Assembly: GCA_964429745.1 (NCBI GenBank)
Contig: CAYSDI010000005.1
Span: 4,645 to 68,644 of the forward strand
DNA length: 64,000 bases
Direction of reading: 5' to 3'
DNA from: WGOA01 sp964429745
GTDB lineage: Bacteria > Bacteroidota > Bacteroidia > Chitinophagales > BACL12
Made by a program: the position numbers and the translations under genes. The notes below the pieces were generated by a model. The model did not search any database, was not told the DNA's origin, and saw nothing but the letters and a program-made list of their open reading frames with translations. Numbering within the stretch: position 1 is the first letter of the stretch; each line of letters begins with the position of its first letter. Below, piece by piece: positions 33,284 through 42,633 of the stretch.

Positions 33284-34615
33284 CTACTTCTTTTTTTTCT
33301 TGCCGTCTGTTTTCTCTAATTTGACGGTCAGGCTGTCTTGCAATTCGCGCGATACAGCGCCATAGGGGCCAATGATCACATCGTCGGCTTCTGATAAGCC
33401 GCTTAAAATCTGGATGTAATCGTCATCCTGAATGCCCGATTTAACCGCTGTTTGAATGGCCATATTGTCTTTGTAGACAAAGACCACTTCGCGAATTTGT
33501 TCGCCCTTAGCGGCCAGGGTGTCTTCGCGTGTGGTTACTGATTGGATGGGCACGGAAAGGGCCTTACCGACCACGCGTGTCTTGATCTCTGCCGTTCCGG
33601 ACATGCCCGGGTAGAGCGCATAGGAAGTAGCCTTTTGTCCTTCTTTTTTCTCCAGTAGGTCAGCATAACTAGACCTATCCAGAACAATTTCTACTTTGTA
33701 GTTTGTGGCCTGTTCGGCAGCAGAAAACTGCCCGGAAGTGGCTGCTGTGGCCACCTGCGTCACAATACCGCTGAAGCGTCGGTCCAGGTACGCATCTACT
33801 TCTACAAAAGCGGTGTCGCCGGGCCGGATGCGCAGTACATCACTCTCGCTGACGTCAACGTGTACTTCCATTATATTCAGGTCTACAATTTTCATCAGCG
33901 GCGTACCGGACATCATACTGGTGCCGAGCACGGTTTCCCCCACTTTGACACTTAAGCCGCTGACAATGCCGGATACTGGTGCGCGCAGCTTGGTTCGCGA
34001 CAATTGCTCTTGCATCTGGCGAAGGGTCTGCTCGTTGCTCTGCACCGTGTAGCCCGCGCTTTTGACGTTTTCCTGTGCAATGGCCAGTTCAGATTTGACG
34101 GTCTCAAACTGGGCTTGCGCCATCTCAAAATTGGCTTGTGATTCCACGCCCTCTTCGCGCAGCATTTTAATACGCTCGTAATTGGCTGTAGAGTTTTTAA
34201 GGCTGGCCTCTGCCGCCAACAATCCCGCTTTAGCACTGGCCATCGCGGCTTTGGTTCCACTCAGGGCGGCCTGTGTGCGTTGCACATCGCTCGCAAAGAT
34301 TTCCGGATCAATTTCCACCAGCAACTGACCCGCAATGACCGAGTCACCATCTTCCACCCAAAGCTGGACAATCTCCCCGGAGATCTCCGGGGTGATGGTT
34401 ACCTCCGTACTGGCGAAGAGTTTGCCACTTGCCGTGACCGTTTCGGTAATGTCGCGGAGTTTGGCCTTTTCTGTGCGGACCTCCAGCGCATTGCGGTTGC
34501 CGAAGGAGAACGAAAACCCTTGGCCATCTTTGGAGCCTTGGGTCAGGGTGTAGACGCCAAAGGAAATGGCAAGCACCACCAGCGTAAGACCCAGATAAAG
34601 CAGTACTTTTTTCAC
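33284..34615 (-). CDS. HlyD/MacA-type periplasmic adaptor of an efflux pump
   Basis: About 443 residues from GTG 34615 (VKKVLLYLGLTLVVLAISFGVY, a membrane anchor); a TTG at 34660 would add 15 residues. TAACTTTG ends 5 nt before the GTG, which favours the shorter form. Architecture of a membrane fusion protein: barrel-sandwich/lipoyl half GEIVQLWVEDGDSVIAGQLLVEIDP, a long coiled-coil hairpin (about 100-185), then LRAPVSGIVSGLSVKVGETV and a beta-barrel. It links an inner-membrane transporter to an outer-membrane channel. The TolC-like gene is 16 bp upstream, but no permease or ATPase follows on this strand, so the pump partner is missing from the locus. The Lys-rich tail (KLEKTDGKKKKK) is unusual. 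Confidence 0.88.
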   Translation of the reverse strand: MKKVLLYLGLTLVVLAISFGVYTLTQGSKDGQGFSFSFGNRNALEVRTEKAKLRDITETVTASGKLFASTEVTITPEISGEIVQLWVEDGDSVIAGQLLVEIDPEIFASDVQRTQAALSGTKAAMASAKAGLLAAEASLKNSTANYERIKMLREEGVESQANFEMAQAQFETVKSELAIAQENVKSAGYTVQSNEQTLRQMQEQLSRTKLRAPVSGIVSGLSVKVGETVLGTSMMSGTPLMKIVDLNIMEVHVDVSESDVLRIRPGDTAFVEVDAYLDRRFSGIVTQVATAATSGQFSAAEQATNYKVEIVLDRSSYADLLEKKEGQKATSYALYPGMSGTAEIKTRVVGKALSVPIQSVTTREDTLAAKGEQIREVVFVYKDNMAIQTAVKSGIQDDDYIQILSGLSEADDVIIGPYGAVSRELQDSLTVKLEKTDGKKKKK

Positions 34616-34676
34616 AGACGCAAAGTTAACGAATCTCCGAAGGGCTTTTGGGTTGAGCAAAACCGAGCGCAGCCGA

Positions 34677-36065
34677 TTACAGATTTAAAGGACGGCCTTG
34701 GTAAAAGTCAAGAACCTTACTGGCCAGCAAGTAATTGTATTTGGCTGTCAACAAGTCCGCTTCTGCGGCAATCAGCAAATTTCGGGCGTTGTTCAGTTCA
34801 AAACTGGGGGCCTGACCCGCTTCAAAGCGCTTTTGGGCAAATTCCAGAGCCAGTTTGCGGGCTTCCACTACCTTGCTCGATGCCTGGTAACTGCTCGCGG
34901 CTGCTTTGGCATCGGCAACCGATTGCTCAATGGTTTGGCGCAGAGTATTCAAATCGCGCTCCGAGCTAATTTTCTGTTGGTCCAACAAGAGCTCCGCATT
35001 GCGGATATTGGCGCGCACCAGCCCGTTGGTAAAAATGGGCACGTTCAGTCCTAGGCCCACGAACTGGCCAAAGTTGTCATCGAGCTGGTTGCTGTACGAA
35101 GGCAGGAAGTCAGCTACGGCCTTTTCGGTAAACCAGGAAGTGCTGGCCCCCCCTGATAATCCGAGGGAAGGGTAGAGGTCACTTCGCGCGAGGTCAATGT
35201 TGTCTTTGGCCAACTGCTCTGCCATCAGGTTTCGCGTCACGGCGGGCAGCGTGCCAGAAGCATAGCGGTAAATGGCAGAGGCATCCCAGTCTTCGACGGC
35301 CAGGAGGGCATCCGTGGCAGCGGGGTCGGGCCCTTGTACCACGAAATCAGCCTCTTCGCCAGCCTGCATCACCAACCGCAGTTGCAGGTATGCCAAAACA
35401 ATGTTGTTGCTCGCCTGAATGACCCCCAATTCGTCGGTTGCTACCTGGGCTTCCAACTCGCGCAGGTTGCCTTCCGGTATAACACCAGCCTTGGCCAAAC
35501 GCGCGGAATTGCTAAGGTTGTCCCGGCTTACTTCAATCTGGACTTCGCGCCGGCGCTCATCCTCAAGGGCGAGCAGCACCTGCAGATAGGCCTGCAATAC
35601 GTTGATGCGCACTTGGTCTTCGGCTGCTTTTTGGTCGGTTTCAGCCAATCCGCGCTGGTCTATAGCCGAGCGAATGCTTCGCATCAACCCAAAACCCTGA
35701 AAAATGGGCAGGTTTCCGTTTAAGCCAAAGGAATTGCTTTGGGAGCGCGAGGCGTCAATAGTCAGGTTGTCCGGATTGGTAAAGCGCCCAAAAGCCAGCC
35801 CATAATAGGCATTGCCCGTTACGTTGGGCAAACGGTTTAGCCGGCGTTGCTGCAGCGTTACGTCAGCCTGCTCCACCCCTATACCAGCCAGCCGAACATC
35901 CAGGTTGTGTTCCAAGGCGTAGTTCAGGCATTTTTCCAGGCTCCAGACGGGCTCATTTTCGCTGCTTTCCATAGCAGGCACTTCTGCGTTTCCTATAGAC
36001 TGGGCGCTTGTGGCGAACGCCAATCCGCTTACCAACAGCGTAAAAAACAACAATTTGCGGTACAT
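34677..36065 (-). CDS. TolC-family outer-membrane efflux protein
   Basis: A 462-residue outer-membrane factor with signal peptide MYRKLLFFTLLVSGLAFATSAQS. Two repeated OEP domains are visible: WSLEKCLNYALEHNLDVRLAGIGVEQADVTL at the start of the first half, and LGLNVPIFTNGLVRANIRNAELLLDQQKI in the second, the classic strand-helix junction. It forms the exit duct of a tripartite efflux or type I secretion system together with the adaptor encoded 16 bp downstream. The substrate is not predictable. Length and motifs are typical. Confidence 0.93.
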   Translation of the reverse strand: MYRKLLFFTLLVSGLAFATSAQSIGNAEVPAMESSENEPVWSLEKCLNYALEHNLDVRLAGIGVEQADVTLQQRRLNRLPNVTGNAYYGLAFGRFTNPDNLTIDASRSQSNSFGLNGNLPIFQGFGLMRSIRSAIDQRGLAETDQKAAEDQVRINVLQAYLQVLLALEDERRREVQIEVSRDNLSNSARLAKAGVIPEGNLRELEAQVATDELGVIQASNNIVLAYLQLRLVMQAGEEADFVVQGPDPAATDALLAVEDWDASAIYRYASGTLPAVTRNLMAEQLAKDNIDLARSDLYPSLGLSGGASTSWFTEKAVADFLPSYSNQLDDNFGQFVGLGLNVPIFTNGLVRANIRNAELLLDQQKISSERDLNTLRQTIEQSVADAKAAASSYQASSKVVEARKLALEFAQKRFEAGQAPSFELNNARNLLIAAEADLLTAKYNYLLASKVLDFYQGRPLNL

Positions 36066-36299
36066 GGCTGGTCGGTTTTAGGTGCTCTGGTTGCCCAGAT
36101 TTAACGGCAGGAGAGCAGGAGTCACCTTGAAAATACATGCACCGGCGAGGGGGCCGGAAACACGCGGGTTGAAATTAGCCATATGCTGCAGAACCACCTT
36201 GCTAAAACAGGGCTATTAAGCAATAATTAACATTTCCACTTCTGGATCCGGGCGTTTATAATGAAGCCCTAAACTTACCGCAATTGGTGCCTGCTATAC

Positions 36300-37604
36300 T
36301 CAATTATTAATTAATATAAATTTCTTGGTGCTTGTAGAAGTGTTAGCATCAATTTTGATGAAATAGACATCTTCAGGCAATCCTTTTGGCAGGTCGATGG
36401 TTGTAGTGAAATTAGCCTCTTTAATTGTTGGTATGGTTTTCTCATATACTTTATTTCCAGAATCGTTGAAAATTTTGATCTGTATCATTTCGCCGGTCGT
36501 ACTGGAAAATGTCAGCGTCAAATCGTTGCCATTCGTTGGATTAGGGTGTAGATTAAATTTAACATCGGAGTCCTGATTTATCAGAACAGAGACAAGATTT
36601 GAAAAGGAGTTTCTTCCGTCAAAATCAGTTTGCATGAGCCTGTAATAAGACACGCCCCTCCATGGATTGTTGTCTACTGTAGTATAATTTATTCTAACAG
36701 TGCTATTTCCTGCCCCATCTGCCTTTGCGACGGTTTCAAAATCAATCCCATTCAAACTTTTTGCAAGGGTGAAATAGTCATTGTTGATTTCAGTCTCCGA
36801 AACCCAATTTAACCAGACCGTTGACCCTTCAGGGTATGCAGTAAAGGAGAGCAGGCTTATAGGCAGGGGGCTTGATGCGTCAGCCATCGTCCACCATGGA
36901 TAGAGTTCGGAAGGCTCCAAAAAAGCAACGGTTACGGTATTATCCGCGGTGTTTACAGACCCTGAGGGTGGGTACCCGCCCCAGTACATGGTCACCTCTT
37001 CATAGCGTTGCACCCCGAGGTTACCTTCTGTTATCGTATTTCCAACGGCGGAATGTTCGGCATCCAAGTAAGTGAATTGCAGGTTTGACAACGTCGGTTT
37101 AACGGAATAATCAAGCGCCTCAATCAACCAGAATCGGTCAATGACAAAAGCTGAATTATCTAGCCCGAACTCGTCGTTTACCTGGGCGATACCTGTCGGC
37201 AGCTGACTGCTATTGTTCCAAGGGGTGGAATAGGTGGCAAAGTTGAAATAGCCCCCTCCAACAGCGTCGGTTGAGGTAAAAGTCAAAGGAAAATAACTGG
37301 TAAAGTCTCCCAAAGGGACAACATAATCACCCGTTGCCGTACCGATGTTCCATTTGATGATGTTGTCTTCGCCCTCGCTGATGATACTGCCATCGTACCT
37401 TGTAATGGCTGCCGGTGATGAATTCTCGACAACGAGTTGAGCGCCCTCAGCAATGATGATGTTTGCACCATTCAAGATGATTCTGGTGGGCGGGGCTGCG
37501 CTAAGCTCGGAAAACATGAACAGTATCCCTGAGACCAGGAGTGTCTGTTTCTTTGGAAACATACACAGTTTCCAAGAAGCCAACAATGTGCTTTTCTTGC
37601 GCAT
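36300..37604 (-). CDS. Secreted T9SS-sorted protein of unknown function
   Basis: A 434-residue protein with a signal peptide; the mature part probably begins near AAPPTRIILNGANIIIAEGAQL. No enzyme motif is seen. The middle (WTMADASSPLPISLLSFTAYPEGSTVWLNWVSETEINNDYFTLAKSLNGI...) is the fibronectin-like stretch commonly found before T9SS tails in Bacteroidota. The end is a clear type A sorting domain: FNLHPNPTNGNDLTLTFSS, IKIFNDSGNKVYEKTI, LPEDVYFIKIDANTSTSTKKFILINN. The gene is visibly richer in A/T than its neighbours and is flanked by AT-rich spacers, hinting at acquisition or different selection. The two N-terminal MFPKKQ/MRKK starts are close; ATG 37604 is the longest. Confidence 0.8.
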   Translation of the reverse strand: MRKKSTLLASWKLCMFPKKQTLLVSGILFMFSELSAAPPTRIILNGANIIIAEGAQLVVENSSPAAITRYDGSIISEGEDNIIKWNIGTATGDYVVPLGDFTSYFPLTFTSTDAVGGGYFNFATYSTPWNNSSQLPTGIAQVNDEFGLDNSAFVIDRFWLIEALDYSVKPTLSNLQFTYLDAEHSAVGNTITEGNLGVQRYEEVTMYWGGYPPSGSVNTADNTVTVAFLEPSELYPWWTMADASSPLPISLLSFTAYPEGSTVWLNWVSETEINNDYFTLAKSLNGIDFETVAKADGAGNSTVRINYTTVDNNPWRGVSYYRLMQTDFDGRNSFSNLVSVLINQDSDVKFNLHPNPTNGNDLTLTFSSTTGEMIQIKIFNDSGNKVYEKTIPTIKEANFTTTIDLPKGLPEDVYFIKIDANTSTSTKKFILINN

Positions 37605-37675
37605 AGAATACGAAATTATTAAATTATAAAATTAATATATTAAATTACTTACAATGCAATTGCTGATAAGACGTA

Positions 37676-39118
37676 TCAAAATTCACTAACCCTGAACTGC
37701 ATATCAGAAACAGTGATTGATGCAGTGCCTGAGTTGCTCTTGATAAACACCTCTATGTAATCATTGGTAGAAAAAGCAACTTCTGATTCCAATACAATCT
37801 GGAAACCTTGGCCATTGCTTAGGGGGCCTAAAGAAGAGGTTGGTTGAGAAATTACGGAACCATTTTTAGAAAAGACGATGGTATAATCTGTAGAGGTAGC
37901 GGGAGCTCTGCTACCGATGACGGCAAAAACTCTACACACCACATTACTCTGTCCAGTATACGTAAATCGATTGCTAGAGGCGGAAAATTTCTGATTTGTC
38001 ACAAGAGTCGTAGTTCCCAGTATCTTTCTGTAGGTATCAACAGCCGAAAATGTTGAGGCCGTAGCATTTCCATCCATGAAGTCATAGGCAAATGCTCTCG
38101 TATTGGGGATATCAGTATTTTGCTGCATTTCCCATCCAAACGAATAGGAGTCAAATCCGCTCAAGTGCGTACCTACCCCACGAAACATATTGGTGGTCAT
38201 CCTCCCTTGGTCAACAGTAGCGCCAGCAATTATTTTAACTCCGGTTTGACCTATATAAATAAAATAGTTGTTGGAAAGATCGATGTCGTCAATGGTTAAT
38301 CCGGCTAAGAATTCTATGCCACTTCCAGCACTGATTCCTGTAATAAAATTGTAAGCTGAAGTAAATTTTCCCATGGTTCCAGTTACCTTAATTCCATCCT
38401 TACAATTCCAATAGTTTTTTATAGCGGTAACGGCCTTAAAGCCACTTACTTGTCCTACACCAAGACTTGGAATGCCAATTTCCACCACGGAGCAACCAGC
38501 AAATAGGTTGCAGAATTTAGTGCCAGTCGCATCCGCAAAATCGTAGGCTTTTGTGGTACCGCTGGCGGGGATAACAGCAAGGTTTTCAATAAATACGCTA
38601 ACATTTGTACTCTGCAGAACGCCCCCGGCAACCGTTGACATCACCCCATCCTTTGCCGGATCGGTACCTCGCAAGCCCGCCCCGTTCAAGTTTAAATAGT
38701 TTGGCGAAATATCCACGATACCTGAAAAAATGTACATTTTGGTAGCATCTAAAAGGATGGATCCTGAACTTGGCGCAGGGAGGTCCGAAAGCGAATAAAC
38801 ATAGACCAAATTAGTAGCGGCTTGGGTATATGCCGCGGACTTCCATCCAGTGCTCGTGTATAGATCAAGTGTATTGGTGGTAAGATTATAGACCTGCAGA
38901 CCTGTAGGAGGCGAAACAATTGCATTCCGCTGTACAGTATTCATCCGAGGGATAAGCAAGCCACTGGTAGTGGAAGAAATATCCAACATTGCCTTAGTGT
39001 CTGGTAATGCCCCGTCGGCATTGATTCCAATATTTTGGGCAAACAGCAAAATCGGTGTGAGCATCAAAAAGCAGAAAACAGCCTTCAGTTTTAATTGGCA
39101 AGTAAATTTCATATACAT
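37676..39118 (-). CDS. Secreted beta-helix/tail-fibre-like protein
   Basis: A 480-residue protein with signal peptide (LKAVFCFLMLTPILLFAQN). After it comes the stretch NIGINADGALPDTKAMLDIS, STTSGLLIPRMNTVQRNAI and PPTGLQVYNLTTNTLDLYTS. This opening is shared by many Bacteroidota exported proteins, often annotated as tail-fibre-domain or cell-surface proteins. The middle (about 140-330) has the repeating short beta-turn composition of a right-handed beta-helix (ISPNYLNLNGAGLRG, LTIDDIDLSNNYFIYIGQTGVKI). The last 120 residues look like a jelly-roll (FTYTGQSNVVCRVFAVIG...ISVSDMQFRVSEF, in part), a phage- or capsule-like module. No sorting tail is seen. AT-rich like the previous gene. Function unknown. 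Confidence 0.7.
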   Translation of the reverse strand: MYMKFTCQLKLKAVFCFLMLTPILLFAQNIGINADGALPDTKAMLDISSTTSGLLIPRMNTVQRNAIVSPPTGLQVYNLTTNTLDLYTSTGWKSAAYTQAATNLVYVYSLSDLPAPSSGSILLDATKMYIFSGIVDISPNYLNLNGAGLRGTDPAKDGVMSTVAGGVLQSTNVSVFIENLAVIPASGTTKAYDFADATGTKFCNLFAGCSVVEIGIPSLGVGQVSGFKAVTAIKNYWNCKDGIKVTGTMGKFTSAYNFITGISAGSGIEFLAGLTIDDIDLSNNYFIYIGQTGVKIIAGATVDQGRMTTNMFRGVGTHLSGFDSYSFGWEMQQNTDIPNTRAFAYDFMDGNATASTFSAVDTYRKILGTTTLVTNQKFSASSNRFTYTGQSNVVCRVFAVIGSRAPATSTDYTIVFSKNGSVISQPTSSLGPLSNGQGFQIVLESEVAFSTNDYIEVFIKSNSGTASITVSDMQFRVSEF

Positions 39119-39532
39119 AAAATTGGCTTTATAAATTATGGGTTGATTTGTGGTAAAACTTCGTCATTTTTTTTCCAGTCTACCTAACCATAATAGATAA
39201 TTTGGAACCGCCGTGATCCGAGTATCCTTGTTTTCCCTTAGTCATTTCTCAATATCTTTAGCCATAAACATGGAATTAAACCCATAGCACATCACTGTTT
39301 TCAAGGATTTAATTATTTTAGTTGAGTATTTCATGCCGGAGGTTTAACGCAAACGCTATCAAATAGGTTTGAAGAATTTTTAATGCTCTTTGATTAGCAA
39401 ATGTTTTATCACGGTTGGTTTGGTCAGTGGCAGATGCAGCTATAGTGCTGGCTTCCTTTTCATTCAAAAAATGCGGTTACTGCGGTGCTGGCATGCTTTA
39501 CCTTTGCTCCAGGATTGTATAGCTCTTCACCT
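39119..39532. other. Gene-free AT-rich spacer
   Basis: About 414 bp between the beta-helix protein (minus) and tadA (plus), a divergent region. No convincing coding frame, RNA fold or terminator seen. It contains TACCTTTG at 39499-39506, 26 nt before the tadA ATG, matching the Bacteroidota -7 box TAnnTTTG. No TTTG at the expected -33 spacing was found. Confidence 0.6.
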
Positions 39533-39979
39533 ATGTTCCAGGATAATTCCGATGTCGTCTTTATGCGGGCAGCCTTGATGGAAGCTCAGTTGGCATTTTC
39601 AGAGGATGAAGTGCCGGTGGGGGCTGTGGTTGTCTGTCGCAACCGCATTATTGCCCGTGCCCACAACCAGACCGAAAAGCTGCGCGATTCTACCGCTCAT
39701 GCGGAAATGCTTGCGCTTACTGCCGCTGAAGAAACGCTCGGCAGTAAAATCCTGGAAACGTGCACCTTGTTTGTAACCCTGGAGCCATGCGTGATGTGCG
39801 CAGGTGCCTGCTTTTGGACCCGCATTGGTAGAGTTGTTGTTGGAGCGACAGATCCCAAAGTGGGGTTCATGCGGTTCGGACTTGCGCTTCTTCACCCAAA
39901 GACTGACTACTGGCAGGGTGTGGAATCGGAGGAGTGCTCCGCGCTTCTCAAGCAGTACTTCCAAAGTAAGAGGAACTGA
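39533..39979 (+). CDS. tadA: tRNA-specific adenosine deaminase TadA
   Basis: A 148-residue zinc deaminase converting A34 to inosine in tRNA-Arg(ACG). Start ATG 39533 (an upstream in-frame ATG adds a non-homologous leader). Catalytic HAE lies in LRDSTAHAEMLALTAAEE and the zinc Cys pair in LFVTLEPCVMCAGACFWTRIGRVVVGA (PCVMC). It also shows DEVPVGAVVVCRNRIIARAHNQTE and DPKVGFMRFGLALLHP. Length matches the family (about 150-165). It stands alone between the AT-rich island and superoxide dismutase. Confidence 0.95.
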   Translation: MFQDNSDVVFMRAALMEAQLAFSEDEVPVGAVVVCRNRIIARAHNQTEKLRDSTAHAEMLALTAAEETLGSKILETCTLFVTLEPCVMCAGACFWTRIGRVVVGATDPKVGFMRFGLALLHPKTDYWQGVESEECSALLKQYFQSKRN

Positions 39980-40054
39980 TCATCTTGCAATTTTCCGGGC
40001 TTTTGTGATAATATTCTTCCTTCCTGTCGGTCCCGGTTATCCTCGCCTAAACCG

Positions 40055-40062
40055 TACCTTTG
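40055..40062 (+). promoter_or_regulatory. Candidate -7 promoter box for superoxide dismutase
   Basis: TACCTTTG fits the Bacteroidota -7 consensus TAnnTTTG, 53 nt upstream of the sod ATG. No clear TTTG -33 element at the usual spacing, so support is limited. Confidence 0.35.
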
Positions 40063-40115
40063 AAAAGCAACCACGTAGAAACACTTAACTGTTTAACGTT
40101 TTAAATTTACTCCTT

Positions 40116-40724
<609 letters not shown>

Positions 40725-40791
40725 GTTCGGACCATTGTATAGACAAATTGGAAACAGGCTATTCGACCAGACTCATCCAGCCTCGGCCAGG

Positions 40792-42630
40792 CTACTCTAC
40801 AGTAACCGATTTGGCCAGGTTGCGAGGCTGGTCAACGTTGCACCCGCGCATCACCGCGATGTGGTAAGCCAACAATTGAAGCGGCACAACAGAAAGCAGA
40901 GGGGTCAGTGACTCCTCTGTTTTTGGTATGACAATGGTGTAATCCGCCAATTGGCGAATAACCTTGTCGTCTTCGGCAACAATGGCGATAATTCTTCCTT
41001 TGCGGGCCTTCACCTCCTGTATGTTGCTTACGATTTTGTCGTAGGCACTAGGGTTGGTCGCCAAAACCACCACGGGCATGTGCTCGTCAATAAGGGCAAT
41101 CGGACCGTGTTTCATCTCTGCTGCGGGATATCCTTCGGCGTGGATGTAGCTGATTTCTTTCAGCTTCAAAGCGCCTTCAAGGGCAACCGGGAAATTGTAC
41201 CCGCGGCCGAGGTACAGGAAGTTGCGCACGTCCACAAATTCTTCGGCGATGTCCCGAATGAGTGAATCGCTTTGAAGTAGCGCTTCAATTTGTGCGGGAA
41301 TGCGCTGGAGTTCATCCAGAATAAAGTGGTACCTCGATTCGGAGATGGTGCCTTTGGCCCGCGCAATAGCCAGGGCCATTAGCGTTACAATGGTGATCTG
41401 AGCGGTGAAGGCTTTGGTTGAAGCGACGCCGATCTCTGGGCCAGCGTGGGTGTATGACCCGGCGTCCGTGGCGCGAGACATGGAAGAGCCCACGACGTTG
41501 CAAATGCCATAGATGGTAGCCCCTCTGGACTTAGCTAATTCAATTGCGGCGAGTGTGTCAGCCGTTTCGCCCGATTGAGAAATGGCGATGACAATGTCGT
41601 TCTCGTCCAGGATGGGGTTGCGGTAGCGAAACTCTGAGGCGTACTCTACTTCAACAGGGATGCGCGCGTAGTCTTCAAACAAGTACTCGGCCACTAAACC
41701 AGCGTGCCAGGACGTGCCGCATGCCACCACGATGATTCGCCGCGCAGCAACAAATTTTGCTTCGAACTCCTGAATGCCTCGCAGGTGAATGCTTTGGTCG
41801 CCAGACCCGATGCGGCCGCGAAGCGAATCCGTGATGGAGCGCGGCTGCTCGTAAATTTCCTTGAGCATGAAATGCTCGTAGCCGCCTTTTTCGATGGTCT
41901 CCAATTTCATTTGGAGCTCCTGGACGTAAGGCGTTATCCGTATGTTGTCAATGGTGCGAATGCTCATTTCGCCGTTGCGGTTCACCACCGCCACTTCCTC
42001 GTCGTTGAGGTACACCACGTTGCGGGTGTACTCAATAATGGGGGTGGCGTCTGAGGCCAAAAAGAACTCGCCTTTGCCCAAACCAATTACCAACGGGCTG
42101 GATTTTCGGGCTGCGTAGAGCCTGTTTGGCTCGTCCTGGCTGATGATGACAATAGCGTAGGCTCCGACGACTTGCGAAAGGGCAATGGGCAAAGCTTTCT
42201 CCAGGTCCAACCCTTCTTTCTGCTGAATGTCTTCGATCAGGTTGACCAAAACCTCCGTATCCGTTTCGGAAACAAAGCGATGGCCGCGGCCTTCGAGCTC
42301 AGCGCGCAGAGCAGCGTAGTTCTCGATGATGCCGTTGTGGATGATGGCCAGGTTGGTGCTGGACGAAACATGCGGGTGGGCGTTGGTATCATTCGGCTGA
42401 CCGTGAGTAGCCCAGCGGGTATGGCCCATGCCCATGGTGCCGTGCAGGTTACGCCCGGCGAGTTCCTTTTCCAGGTCTGCCACCTTGCCCGCTTTTTTGC
42501 AGACTTGCAGGGCACCATTCAGGACCGCTACTCCTGCGCTGTCGTAGCCTCGGTACTCCAGCCGTTTCAGGCCCTTGATAATAACCGGAATGGCTTCCCG
42601 GTAACCCACATAACCGACGATCCCGCACAT
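40792..42630 (-). CDS. glmS: Glutamine-fructose-6-phosphate aminotransferase (isomerizing)
   Basis: A 612-residue enzyme making glucosamine-6-phosphate, the entry to peptidoglycan and LPS amino sugars. The N-terminal glutaminase domain starts MCGIVGYVGYREA (Cys2 nucleophile after Met removal) with GHTRWATHGQPNDTNAHPH. Two SIS sugar-phosphate domains follow: ACGTSWHAGLVAEYLFE and IAISQSGETADTLAAIELAKSRGA in the first, LGRGYNFPVALEGALKLKEISYIHAEGYPAAEMKHGPIAL in the second. The C-terminus ends in KSVTVE, as usual. Length is exact for the family. The DUF4270 gene sits 3 bp upstream in the same direction, an arrangement known from other Bacteroidota. Confidence 0.98.
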   Translation of the reverse strand: MCGIVGYVGYREAIPVIIKGLKRLEYRGYDSAGVAVLNGALQVCKKAGKVADLEKELAGRNLHGTMGMGHTRWATHGQPNDTNAHPHVSSSTNLAIIHNGIIENYAALRAELEGRGHRFVSETDTEVLVNLIEDIQQKEGLDLEKALPIALSQVVGAYAIVIISQDEPNRLYAARKSSPLVIGLGKGEFFLASDATPIIEYTRNVVYLNDEEVAVVNRNGEMSIRTIDNIRITPYVQELQMKLETIEKGGYEHFMLKEIYEQPRSITDSLRGRIGSGDQSIHLRGIQEFEAKFVAARRIIVVACGTSWHAGLVAEYLFEDYARIPVEVEYASEFRYRNPILDENDIVIAISQSGETADTLAAIELAKSRGATIYGICNVVGSSMSRATDAGSYTHAGPEIGVASTKAFTAQITIVTLMALAIARAKGTISESRYHFILDELQRIPAQIEALLQSDSLIRDIAEEFVDVRNFLYLGRGYNFPVALEGALKLKEISYIHAEGYPAAEMKHGPIALIDEHMPVVVLATNPSAYDKIVSNIQEVKARKGRIIAIVAEDDKVIRQLADYTIVIPKTEESLTPLLSVVPLQLLAYHIAVMRGCNVDQPRNLAKSVTVE

Positions 42631-42633
42631 AGG

